DNA from: Catenibacterium mitsuokai
Lineage (GTDB): Bacteria > Bacillota_I > Bacilli_A > Erysipelotrichales > Coprobacillaceae
Assembly: GCF_025148785.1 (NCBI RefSeq)
Contig: NZ_CP102271.1
Span: 963,569-1,027,568 of the forward strand
Direction of reading: 5' to 3'
DNA length: 64,000 nucleotides
Shown: in pieces, positions 17,442-25,101 of the stretch
Numbering within the stretch: position 1 is the stretch's first letter
How the letters are laid out: every line of letters starts with the position of its first letter
Program-made: the position numbers and the translations under genes
Notes under the pieces: model-generated
The model's database searches: none
Told to the model about the DNA's origin: nothing
What the model saw: the letters and a program-made list of their open reading frames with translations, nothing else

Positions 17442-17738
17442 TTGAAGATCACATATAAAAATAAAAAGATTGAGAAGGTTTGCACAATTGCAGACGAAGC
17501 AGAGAGAAGATATGGGCCAAGAATGGCAGAGAAGATTCATCAACGCATAGATGAAATTGATGCATCTGATACGGTTGAAGAGATGGTACAATCCCGTATT
17601 GGAAGATGTCATCCTTTAAAAGGTGATCGAAAGGGTCAATATGCAATGGAATTAACACAACCCTATCGTTTGATTTTTACAAAAAGAGGTAATGAAATTC
17701 AAATTGTAAATGTAATCGAAATAGTAGATTATCATTAA
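17442..17738 (+). CDS. higB: HigB-type toxin (RelE/ParE superfamily)
   Basis: A 98-residue basic protein of the HigB/RelE-ParE toxin fold. HigB toxins are ribosome-dependent mRNA endonucleases. Features typical of the family are the N-terminal KITYKNKKIEKVC, the middle RIGRCHPLKGDRKGQYAMEL and the strand pair YRLIFTKRGNEIQIVNVIEI. The start is TTG at 17442, seven to eight bases after GAGGAG; no ATG lies nearby in frame. The toxin gene comes first, as in other higBA operons, and the antitoxin starts 13 bases downstream. Confidence 0.87.
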   Translation: MKITYKNKKIEKVCTIADEAERRYGPRMAEKIHQRIDEIDASDTVEEMVQSRIGRCHPLKGDRKGQYAMELTQPYRLIFTKRGNEIQIVNVIEIVDYH

Positions 17739-17751
17739 TTAGGAGGAAAAA

Positions 17752-18807
17752 ATGATGGTGAAGAGTCGCACATTTATTGCAACACCGCCAGGCGCAACTA
17801 TTAAAGAACAGCTGCTAGACAAAGGTATGAGTCAAAAAGAATTTGCGACACGAATGGATTTATCACAAAAACATGTGAGTAAACTAATCAATGGTGAAGT
17901 TCAGTTGACTCCGGATGTTGCGGTACGTTTAGAAATGGTATTAGGTATTCCAGCTAAGTTTTGGAATAAATTAGAAGCTACTTATCGCGAAAAGTTAATT
18001 AAGGCAAATGCGGAAAATGAAATGGATGCGGATATAGAAATTGCCAGAAAGATGCCATATAATGAAATGGTTAAATATGGATGGGTACCAGTTGCAAAAA
18101 AGATTGAAGAAAAAGTGGTAAATTTAAGAAAGTTTTTTGGAGTAGTAAGTTTAGTATTACTTAAAGATATGCGTTTATCTAGGATTGCTTGTCGTAGACT
18201 TGCTGATACAGAAAAAAGTAACTATGCTTTGATGGCTTGGGCACAACAGGCAAGAATATTAGCACGTGATATTAAAGTATCATCAATAGATTTAAAAACA
18301 CTAGAGCACAAATTATCTGAAATAAGAAGTATGACTACTCTAGATCCAGATGTTTTTTGTACACAGCTAGAAAATCTGCTTGCAGGATGTGGTATTGCTC
18401 TTATTTTTCTTCCTCATATTGGAGGTTCGTTCTTACATGGTGCAACTTTTGTTGATGGAAATAAAATAGTTATAGATCTCACTGTTAGAGGTAAGGATGC
18501 AGATAGATTTTGGTTTAGCTTGTTTCATGAATTGGGTCATATTTTACTTGGTCATATTAATAATATTGATGGTACCACTGAAGAGGATGAAAACTCAGCA
18601 GACCAGTTTGCGCAGGAGATATTAATTCCTACGGCTGATTTGGGTGAGTTTGTATCTCAAAATGATTTTTCTCGATCATCTATCTGTGATTTTGCGGAAA
18701 AAGAAAATATTCAAAGTGGTATTGTAGTAGGCCGTCTACAAAAAGAACATTTCATAAATTATAATCAGTATAATGATTTGAAAATTAAATATGAGATAAC
18801 ATCTTGA
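17752..18807 (+). CDS. higA: HigA antitoxin fused to ImmA/IrrE-type metallopeptidase domain
   Basis: The 351-residue protein starts with a HigA/XRE helix-turn-helix (about residues 14-70: IKEQLLDKGMSQKEFATRMD, VSKLINGEVQLTPDVAVRLE and GIPAKFWNKLEA). The C-terminal half carries an ImmA/IrrE-like zinc peptidase with HELGHILLGH (HExxH, H259-E260...H263) and the downstream ENSADQFAQEILIP, which gives the third ligand region. Classic HigA is about 100 residues; this long form links DNA-binding antitoxin to a peptidase that may control its own or a partner's turnover. AGGAGG is five bases before ATG 17752 (a second ATG follows one codon later). Confidence 0.88.
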   Translation: MMVKSRTFIATPPGATIKEQLLDKGMSQKEFATRMDLSQKHVSKLINGEVQLTPDVAVRLEMVLGIPAKFWNKLEATYREKLIKANAENEMDADIEIARKMPYNEMVKYGWVPVAKKIEEKVVNLRKFFGVVSLVLLKDMRLSRIACRRLADTEKSNYALMAWAQQARILARDIKVSSIDLKTLEHKLSEIRSMTTLDPDVFCTQLENLLAGCGIALIFLPHIGGSFLHGATFVDGNKIVIDLTVRGKDADRFWFSLFHELGHILLGHINNIDGTTEEDENSADQFAQEILIPTADLGEFVSQNDFSRSSICDFAEKENIQSGIVVGRLQKEHFINYNQYNDLKIKYEITS

Positions 18808-18834
18808 GTTCTCCTTTTTGGGAGGACTTTTTTT
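18808..18834 (+). terminator. Terminator after higA (copy 2 of a pair)
   Basis: GTTCTCC pairs with GGAGGAC around TTTTTG, followed by seven T. It starts right after the higA stop and repeats the livF terminator almost base for base. Confidence 0.88.
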
Positions 18835-18915
18835 ATATATACACCACTATTTTTAAAATATTAAAAATTTCTTAATTAAAAATGAAGTGATATATACAAC
18901 ATAAAATACAAATAC

Positions 18916-18932
18916 TTAAGAAAATCTTAAGA
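18916..18932 (+). promoter_or_regulatory. Tandem TTAAGA boxes, response-regulator-like
   Basis: TTAAGA-N5-TTAAGA: a direct repeat with an 11-bp period, ending seven bases before the -35 box of the NlpC/P60 gene. This spacing is that of OmpR/PhoB-family regulator sites; the sequence is not the standard WalR box. The regulator is unknown. Confidence 0.45.
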
Positions 18933-18938
18933 AATTGG

Positions 18939-18967
18939 TGGACAGATATAAGTCATGGTGTTATAAT
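18939..18967 (+). promoter_or_regulatory. Promoter of the NlpC/P60 gene
   Basis: TGGACA (18939-18944), 17-bp spacer, TATAAT (18962-18967), ~30 bases before ATG 18999. Confidence 0.8.
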
Positions 18968-18998
18968 CGCATTTGTTGAAAAGCAAAGGAGAATAACT

Positions 18999-20438
18999 AT
19001 GACTCAAAATGCCCCCACAACTTTTAATGCAATTGTAGAGAGAATCAGAACTCAGAAAACAATGCTGCTGCCAGCAGTTGCAATCTCTGCTTTTGCCCTC
19101 GTAGGTTATGCTGCGGCTGACCGTCAGGCACCTGTTATTCATTCAAATAAGATTGTTGTTCCTTATGGTACAAAGCTTAATGCATCTGATTTTGAAATTA
19201 CAGATAACCGTGATAATTTAGATATCATGGATGTTTCTATTCAATCAGAATCATATGAATCAAAACAGTTAGGTACTTATTCAGTGACAGTTTCTGTTAC
19301 TGATACATTCAAGAATACAACTAATAAAGAAGTCGAAGTACAGGTTATTGATAATGAAGCACCTGTTATTGCATCACGCGTTGACGGCGGTTATATCATA
19401 GATGTAGAAGCCAATGGTTCAAATAACTTATTTGACTATGTGAAAGCGACAGATAATGTAGATGGTGACGTCAGTGATTTCATCGCTTTTGATGGCAGCA
19501 TTGATACAGCTGTTATTGGGGAACAGAAGGTTGTTGCTCATGTAGAAGATAATGCAGGCAACAAAGCTGAAAAAACACTTTCATTTAATGTAAAGGACTC
19601 TATTGCACCAGTGCTTACTCAAAAGACACAGTCATTTGATGTGAACTATGGTGAACCTTTCAATCCTGGTGATTATTTTGATGTATCAGATAATTTTGAT
19701 CCATCTCCAGTATTAACTGTTAAAGGTGATATTGATACTAAGAAATTAAATAGCGAACAGAAAGCAACTATTATCGCAACTGATAATAGTGGCAATGAAA
19801 CAAAACAGACATGTACTTTTAATGTTAAGGATATCAAAGGTCCTGAAATCAAGTTGAATACAAATAAAGTTTCGATTACTGAAGGAACATCTGTGAACTG
19901 GCGTTCACTCATTGTTTCAGCTATTGATAATTTAGATGGTGATTTAACTAAATATGTTGGAATCAGTGGTAATGTAGATGTAAATAATGAAGGATGCTAT
20001 ACAGCAACTTATACTGCAACTGATAAGACTGGTAACACAACAGTTGTTAATATTCCTGTAGAAGTAAAATCTAGAAATGGAGCTCTAATTCAGACTGCAT
20101 TAGGTAAGATTGGATGCCGTTATAGAATGGGTGCTGTAGGACCTAATGTCTTTGACTGTTCAAGCTTTACTCGATGGGTATATAGACAAAATGGACGTTC
20201 TTTAAGTGGTACAGCTGCTGTGCAGTATAATACAACTCAAAGAGTAGATAGAAATGCATTAAAGCCTGGTGATCTTGTATTCTTTAAGAATACATATAAG
20301 AAAGGTATCTCTCACGTAGGTATTTATCTAGGTGGAGGCAGATTCGTACATGCTGCTAATGAAAAGAAGGGTGTTATTACTTCTTCGCTAAGTGAATCTT
20401 ATTATGCTGCTCATTATGCAGGCGGAGGAAGAGTTTGA
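18999..20438 (+). CDS. Secreted NlpC/P60 peptidoglycan hydrolase with Ig-like repeats
   Basis: The 479-residue protein has an N-terminal hydrophobic segment (about residues 23-41, MLLPAVAISAFALVGYAA) that acts as a signal peptide or anchor. It is followed by about four DUF5011/HYR-like immunoglobulin repeats (residues ~45-360), each with a phrase such as DNVDGDVS or DNLDGDL and ending VxVxD. The C-terminal NlpC/P60 domain has the catalytic C387 in FDCSSF, H439 in SHVGIYLG and H451 in FVHAAN. Such domains cut D-Glu-diamino acid bonds in peptidoglycan stems. It is monocistronic, with its own promoter, tandem upstream boxes and terminator, suggesting regulation by cell-wall status (inference). 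Confidence 0.9.
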   Translation: MTQNAPTTFNAIVERIRTQKTMLLPAVAISAFALVGYAAADRQAPVIHSNKIVVPYGTKLNASDFEITDNRDNLDIMDVSIQSESYESKQLGTYSVTVSVTDTFKNTTNKEVEVQVIDNEAPVIASRVDGGYIIDVEANGSNNLFDYVKATDNVDGDVSDFIAFDGSIDTAVIGEQKVVAHVEDNAGNKAEKTLSFNVKDSIAPVLTQKTQSFDVNYGEPFNPGDYFDVSDNFDPSPVLTVKGDIDTKKLNSEQKATIIATDNSGNETKQTCTFNVKDIKGPEIKLNTNKVSITEGTSVNWRSLIVSAIDNLDGDLTKYVGISGNVDVNNEGCYTATYTATDKTGNTTVVNIPVEVKSRNGALIQTALGKIGCRYRMGAVGPNVFDCSSFTRWVYRQNGRSLSGTAAVQYNTTQRVDRNALKPGDLVFFKNTYKKGISHVGIYLGGGRFVHAANEKKGVITSSLSESYYAAHYAGGGRV

Positions 20439-20445
20439 TCTTTAA

Positions 20446-20474
20446 GGAAATCGGTTTCGATTTCCTCTTTTTTT
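20446..20474 (+). terminator. Terminator after the NlpC/P60 gene
   Basis: GGAAATCG pairs with CGATTTCC around GTTT, followed by TCTTTTTTT. Confidence 0.88.
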
Positions 20475-20507
20475 ATGATAAAATAAAAAGCGAAGGGAGT
20501 GTTTATT

Positions 20508-21977
20508 ATGTATATAGGAACACAGGATTTACTCAAGCAGTATGATGCTTATTTATTAGAACATGGTTATCAAATAGAAGAGCTTGTTAATCTTGCAAGT
20601 GATGCGCTATTGAGCCATTTCACAAAATATAATCAGTTGGCTATTTTAATAGGACCAGGTAATAATGGGGCAGATGGCTATTCTTTAGGATTAAAACTAG
20701 AGAAATTAGGAAAACAAGTCAACTATTATTACAGTGGGGATATAGGCAAGGTATCACAGGCTAATCGCTATTATCGTGATCAATGTGAAGAGAATCATTT
20801 AATCTATGTAGATGAAGATAATATTAATACAATTAACTGGAATGACTATGATTGTATCGTCGATGGATTATTTGGATTTGGATTAAATAGCGCCCCTAGA
20901 GGCATGTACAAGATTATGATTGAGTCTATTAATAATACTTATAAAGGTATTGTTGGGGCTATTGACATCCCTACAGGACTTGACTGTAATACAGGAAAAG
21001 CTTATGAAGCAGCATTAAAGGCAGATTTTACAGTTACTTTAACGGCTTTAAAACAAGGCTTCTTAGATCCACGTTCACTCGAATATACAGGTGAAGTGAT
21101 TTTAGAAACATTGGCTGTGAATGATTGTTTCAAGGAAGCAGGCTTATTTGAATATGTAGGAGAAGAATATGCGAAAGCACATTTAAGAAAGAGAGTCTAT
21201 AACGGTTATAAGAATATCTATGGGGTCGATGGTTTAATTGTAGGAAGTAACCAATATACAGGTGCACCATTACTTGCGACTAAAGCAGCTTATTATACTG
21301 GTGCAGGTATTGTGAAGACAATTACTTCAGAAAAAGTGACAGCACTATTACCTCTTTATATTCCTGAAGCCATTCCAGTTACAAGACCACAGATTTTCCA
21401 TTATGATGATTTTGATGGTTATGATGCATTATTAGTCGGTTGTGGTTTAGGGCTTGAAGAGGGTGCTTTTAGAGCCGTTATTGATATTATGACAGCTTCT
21501 ATCTGCCCACTTGTCCTTGATGCCGATGCACTTACAATTCTATCTAGAAATATGCATTTATTAGAAAAACAGGATCGTAGTGTTATTCTTACGCCTCATA
21601 TTGGTGAATTCAAACGTTTATGCCATGTAGAAGATTATCCCGATTTGATGATGGCAGCACAGAGCTTTGCCTCAAAGTATCATTGTATTCTTGTCTTAAA
21701 AGGACCTCATACGATTGTGACTGATGGTAAGACATCTTATCGTATTGCGTCTGGTAATAAAGCCATGGCGGTAGGTGGTATGGGTGATACACTCGCTGGA
21801 ATCATTACATCACTTCTAGGACAGGGTTATGAAGCATTAGAAGCGGCAGTACTTGGTGTTTATATTCACGGACGTGCTGGAGATGAAGTCGCAAAACAGG
21901 CTTATACAGTTATCCCTGAAAAACTCATTGAAGAAATACCACATACAATGGCTGTACTTGCTGGTGAAATAGAATAA
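20508..21977 (+). CDS. nnr: Bifunctional NAD(P)H-hydrate epimerase/dehydratase
   Basis: Nnr repairs hydrated NAD(P)H. The 489-residue protein has an N-terminal YjeF_N epimerase domain (residues ~1-205, with GPGNNGADGYSLGLKL and AIDIPTGLDC) and a C-terminal ribokinase-like ADP-dependent dehydratase domain (with GLIVGSNQYTGAPLLATKAA, VLDADAL, ILTPHIGEFKRL and the closing NKAMAVGGMGDTLAGIITSL). ATG 20508, eight bases after AGGGAG, is preferred to the in-frame GTG at 20499 that overlaps the RBS. Convergent with pgeF. Confidence 0.93.
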   Translation: MYIGTQDLLKQYDAYLLEHGYQIEELVNLASDALLSHFTKYNQLAILIGPGNNGADGYSLGLKLEKLGKQVNYYYSGDIGKVSQANRYYRDQCEENHLIYVDEDNINTINWNDYDCIVDGLFGFGLNSAPRGMYKIMIESINNTYKGIVGAIDIPTGLDCNTGKAYEAALKADFTVTLTALKQGFLDPRSLEYTGEVILETLAVNDCFKEAGLFEYVGEEYAKAHLRKRVYNGYKNIYGVDGLIVGSNQYTGAPLLATKAAYYTGAGIVKTITSEKVTALLPLYIPEAIPVTRPQIFHYDDFDGYDALLVGCGLGLEEGAFRAVIDIMTASICPLVLDADALTILSRNMHLLEKQDRSVILTPHIGEFKRLCHVEDYPDLMMAAQSFASKYHCILVLKGPHTIVTDGKTSYRIASGNKAMAVGGMGDTLAGIITSLLGQGYEALEAAVLGVYIHGRAGDEVAKQAYTVIPEKLIEEIPHTMAVLAGEIE

Positions 21978-21982
21978 GAAAA

Positions 21983-22018
21983 AGCTGGAAAGCAAAAATT
22001 GCTCTCCAGCTATTTTTT
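21983..22018. terminator. Bidirectional terminator between nnr and pgeF
   Basis: AGCTGGA pairs with TCCAGCT, with an inner AGCAA/TTGCT stem separated by a one-base mismatch. Seven T follow on the plus strand and a short run of T follows on the minus strand. It serves both convergent genes. Confidence 0.85.
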
Positions 22019-22771
22019 TAGTCTGATAATAGAAATATTACGATCTTTAGTATGTGTTTTACGATAACTAAAGAATAAATCATCATTCTCCATTGTACAA
22101 TAAGGACTGACTTCGATATGTTCTTCTAAAACACCACAGTTAAGTAACTGCTGTTTAATAAGTCCTTTAGAATTAAGAAGATAATGTGTTTCATCTTTTT
22201 TAGTATAGAAAGAAGATGTATCAAAACTCATACTTTTAACACGGTCAATAATATCATCCATCGCTTCAAAGTTTCGTGCCTCAATAGAAGGTCCTACATA
22301 AGCATAAATATGATTTGGGTCACATCCCTCATCTTCTATTAAATGACGTGTTACCTTGCCTACAATCTCAGTAACCGTACCTTTCCATCCTGAATGAATT
22401 GCAGCCACTAGATGCTGGTTCTCACAATATAAAAGAACAGGACAGCAATCTGCATGAAAGGTAAAAAGAGTGAGATCTGTATCTCTTGTATATAATGCAT
22501 CAAAACCTAAATAGGCATCCTTCTGGCTATATATCCCTTTACCGCCATCATTTTTATTTACACTTAAATAATGTGTTGTATGACGCTGTAAAGGTGCAAC
22601 CATATGATCAAGCTCAGTATGAAGCATTTGTGCGAGTTCTTTACGGTTTTCTAGCACCTGCTTGTCATCCAAGCCGTTATAGCTCATGTTGAACAGCCTT
22701 CCATCAATATGAGCTGGTACTGTATAGCCTTCTACCATATCATTATTAAATTTCCAAGGTATTAATTTCAT
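22010..22771 (-). CDS. pgeF: Laccase-domain protein (PgeF/YlmD, purine nucleoside phosphorylase-like)
   Basis: A 253-residue member of the multicopper-polyphenol-oxidase-like family (YfiH/PgeF). Known members act on purine nucleosides or edit peptidoglycan precursors. Signature metal-site motifs are present: QRHTTHYLSV, FTFHADCCPVLLY and AAIHSGWKG, with ASV-type late pieces (YVGPSIEARNFE). Its ATG overlaps the rqcH stop by 4 bases, so it is the second gene of a two-gene minus-strand operon. Confidence 0.9.
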   Translation of the reverse strand: MKLIPWKFNNDMVEGYTVPAHIDGRLFNMSYNGLDDKQVLENRKELAQMLHTELDHMVAPLQRHTTHYLSVNKNDGGKGIYSQKDAYLGFDALYTRDTDLTLFTFHADCCPVLLYCENQHLVAAIHSGWKGTVTEIVGKVTRHLIEDEGCDPNHIYAYVGPSIEARNFEAMDDIIDRVKSMSFDTSSFYTKKDETHYLLNSKGLIKQQLLNCGVLEEHIEVSPYCTMENDDLFFSYRKTHTKDRNISIIRLKK

Positions 22772-24408
22772 CGAGCATCCTCCACTTTCTCTAATTCATC
22801 ATAGAAAGAATCGTCAGGATCAATATAAATTGTCTTATAATGTCCTAAAAGAACTAAACCTGGCTTATTTGTATGAGGTTTTTTCAAGTTCTTCACTAAA
22901 CAATAATTCACCGGAACACTTGAACTATATTTTCCCTTAGAGAAATATGCCGCAATATTTGCTGCAAGTCTCATAGTATACTCATCAAGATTTTCTGCAT
23001 GCACAATAATATGAGAACCAGGCATATCTTTTACGTGGAACCACATATCATTACGTGATGCCATCTTGAATGTCAGATAATCATTCTGCAAGTTATTCTT
23101 ACCAACATAAATAATAATACCATCACGAGTACGATAGACATCATAATGAGGATGTGTTTTCTTTTTTAACTTCTTCACATTCTTCTTACGAATATAGCCC
23201 ATATTTTCAAGCTCTTCCTTGATTTCCATGGCATCATAATAATCCGCATTATCCATCAAGGTATTCAAAGTATCAAAATAATTGATTTCTTCTTTCGTCT
23301 TTTCAATCTGTTCCTCTAGAACCTTTAAGGAATTCTTTGCTTTCTGATACTTATTATAATAATGGTTGGCGTTTGTTTTTCCATCAAAACGCTCATCAAG
23401 TTCAATAGTCATCTTTGTTCCATCATAATAATTATCCACAGTCACTTCCTTCATTCCTTTTTGAATAAGATGTAAAGAAGCATATAAGAGATCACCTTTG
23501 ATACGATATTCATCACTATTATGAGAATCGAATAATGTCTTTTCTAGCTTATCAAGCTTATTCACGTTTTTTGTATATTCTTTCTGAATAAAATGAAGAA
23601 TATCAGAAGTCTGCTGTTTAATACGATCCTTCTGATCAATAAACTGATAATACGCATCTAATCCATCAAAAAGAGAATAGTGATCAATTCTTTTTCCAAA
23701 ACAAGTCAAAGGAATCACATGATACTTCTCTTTATCACCTCGTGTGATATAGAGTTCTTTACTATTTTGTATTTCATTCATAATAGTTTTGAAATCAGTC
23801 CCCTGTTCCATTCTCACAGCCACTTCTTCAGCTAAATCCTTAGAGAATCCTTCAAACTCTTTTACAAGCTGAGTTGTCTCAGGGGTATTCTCAAATGGAT
23901 TCTTCTTATCGAGAAGTGGAGGGTAGGTATAAGTAATCCCTGGCTGCATAATACGTATACTATCGCTCGGAGAAACACGCTTTAAACATTCAAGAATCTT
24001 ATCTTCTTTATTAGTAAGAATAAAGTTAGAATGTTTACCCATGATTTCTATATAGAGATGATATTCTACAAGATCTTTAAATTCATTTCTTCCTCTTAAA
24101 GTTATCTTTAATATACGATCAAGTCCCACCTGTTCAATACGCTCAATAAAAGACCCTTCAATATGTTTTCTTAGAAACATAGTCAAAGCATTAGGAAAAT
24201 CAGGTGTAGGATAATTCAATTGTGTTAACTGAACACGGGCATACATTGGATGAATAGAAACAAGGAGTTTCTTATTTTCATTCTGCGCACGTACAGTCAT
24301 TAATAATTCGTATTTCGATATCTGATATAATTTTGAAATACGTCCTGTCACGATTGTTTCATTTAATAATTCTGTAACACGTGACAATACAATTCCATCA
24401 AATGCCAT
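22768..24408 (-). CDS. rqcH: NFACT family protein RqcH (Rqc2 homologue)
   Basis: RqcH binds stalled 50S-peptidyl-tRNA complexes and adds C-terminal alanine tails. The 546-residue protein has the NFACT-N domain from the start MAFDGIVLSRVTELL, a helix-hairpin and coiled-coil middle (about residues 260-420, dense in Lys/Glu) and the NFACT-R domain with the hallmark DMWFHVKDMPGSHIIVHAEN. I place the start at minus-strand ATG 24408, six bases after GGGTG, since the N-terminus matches the family; the frame is open further upstream but without similarity. Gene order divergent to gmk and ahead of pgeF is conserved in Firmicutes. YlmH, also a quality-control factor, is encoded at 2730. Confidence 0.93.
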   Translation of the reverse strand: MAFDGIVLSRVTELLNETIVTGRISKLYQISKYELLMTVRAQNENKKLLVSIHPMYARVQLTQLNYPTPDFPNALTMFLRKHIEGSFIERIEQVGLDRILKITLRGRNEFKDLVEYHLYIEIMGKHSNFILTNKEDKILECLKRVSPSDSIRIMQPGITYTYPPLLDKKNPFENTPETTQLVKEFEGFSKDLAEEVAVRMEQGTDFKTIMNEIQNSKELYITRGDKEKYHVIPLTCFGKRIDHYSLFDGLDAYYQFIDQKDRIKQQTSDILHFIQKEYTKNVNKLDKLEKTLFDSHNSDEYRIKGDLLYASLHLIQKGMKEVTVDNYYDGTKMTIELDERFDGKTNANHYYNKYQKAKNSLKVLEEQIEKTKEEINYFDTLNTLMDNADYYDAMEIKEELENMGYIRKKNVKKLKKKTHPHYDVYRTRDGIIIYVGKNNLQNDYLTFKMASRNDMWFHVKDMPGSHIIVHAENLDEYTMRLAANIAAYFSKGKYSSSVPVNYCLVKNLKKPHTNKPGLVLLGHYKTIYIDPDDSFYDELEKVEDAR

Positions 24409-24446
24409 ATTCATCACCCGACTTAGTATAACACATTTAAAAGTGT

Positions 24447-24475
24447 TTGACATCACTGTTTTATTCATGTAGGAT
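24447..24475 (+). promoter_or_regulatory. Promoter of the gmk-priA-rsmB block
   Basis: TTGACA (24447-24452), 17-bp spacer, TAGGAT (24470-24475), 25 bases before GTG 24500. Divergent from rqcH. Confidence 0.65.
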
Positions 24476-24499
24476 ATCTTAAAAAGGGGATGTAGATAA

Positions 24500-25063
24500 G
24501 TGAAAAGAGGCCTTCTAATTATCCTGAGTGGACCTAGCGGCGTAGGCAAAGGAACAGTCAGAGAACAACTATTTAAAGAAGAATCATTAAACCTTGCATA
24601 TTCAATTTCAATGACTACACGATATAAGAGACCTGGCGAAAGAGAAGGAATCGATTATTTCTTTGTAGATGTTGATACATTTAAGAAAAAGATTGAGCAG
24701 GGTGAATTACTAGAATACGCACAGTTTGTAGGTAATTACTATGGAACACCTAAAGCCTATGTAGATCAGCTACTAGATGAAGGTAAGAATGTTGTACTAG
24801 AAATCGAAGTACAAGGTGCACTTCAGGTTATGAAGAAAGTACCAGATGCACTTACAATTTTCTTGGTACCACCTTCAATGGAAGAATTAGAAAAACGTAT
24901 TCGTGGACGTAGAACAGAAGCTGAAGATGTTATTAAAGAACGTCTTGATAAAGCAAGAAGAGAAATTGCGACAAAAGATCAGTATAAGCATGTAGTGGTG
25001 AACGATGATGTTATGCGTGCTAAAGATGATATTGTCAAGATTATCGAAGAGAACATGAAGTAG
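24500..25063 (+). CDS. gmk: Guanylate kinase
   Basis: Gmk phosphorylates GMP to GDP. The 187-residue protein has the P-loop LSGPSGVGKGT near the N-terminus, the GMP-binding region SMTTRYKRPGEREGIDYFFV and a lid region RIRGRRTEAEDVIKERL. The start is GTG at 24500 with AAGGGGA nine bases upstream; no ATG fits. In B. subtilis rpoZ and coaBC follow gmk; here priA follows directly, after a weak hairpin. Confidence 0.95.
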   Translation: MKRGLLIILSGPSGVGKGTVREQLFKEESLNLAYSISMTTRYKRPGEREGIDYFFVDVDTFKKKIEQGELLEYAQFVGNYYGTPKAYVDQLLDEGKNVVLEIEVQGALQVMKKVPDALTIFLVPPSMEELEKRIRGRRTEAEDVIKERLDKARREIATKDQYKHVVVNDDVMRAKDDIVKIIEENMK

Positions 25064-25081
25064 CCATCTGGCTGCTTTTTC
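25058..25081 (+). terminator. Weak terminator-like hairpin after gmk
   Basis: AAG-t-AGCC pairs with GGCT-g-CTT around ATCT, followed by TTTTT. One internal mismatch; probably partial read-through to priA. Confidence 0.5.
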
Positions 25082-25101
25082 TTTTTTACGGAGGTGATTT
25101 T

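Noticed and set aside
22486-22692. Plus-strand open frame inside pgeF
   Set aside because: Antisense shadow of a clearly coding gene, no RBS, no recognisable protein. The same holds for other antisense frames within ileS, clpB, ppdK and the kinase genes.
24409-24549. N-terminal extension of RqcH
   Set aside because: The extra residues do not match the family, overlap the divergent gmk promoter and start, and the RBS GGGTG sits before 24408.
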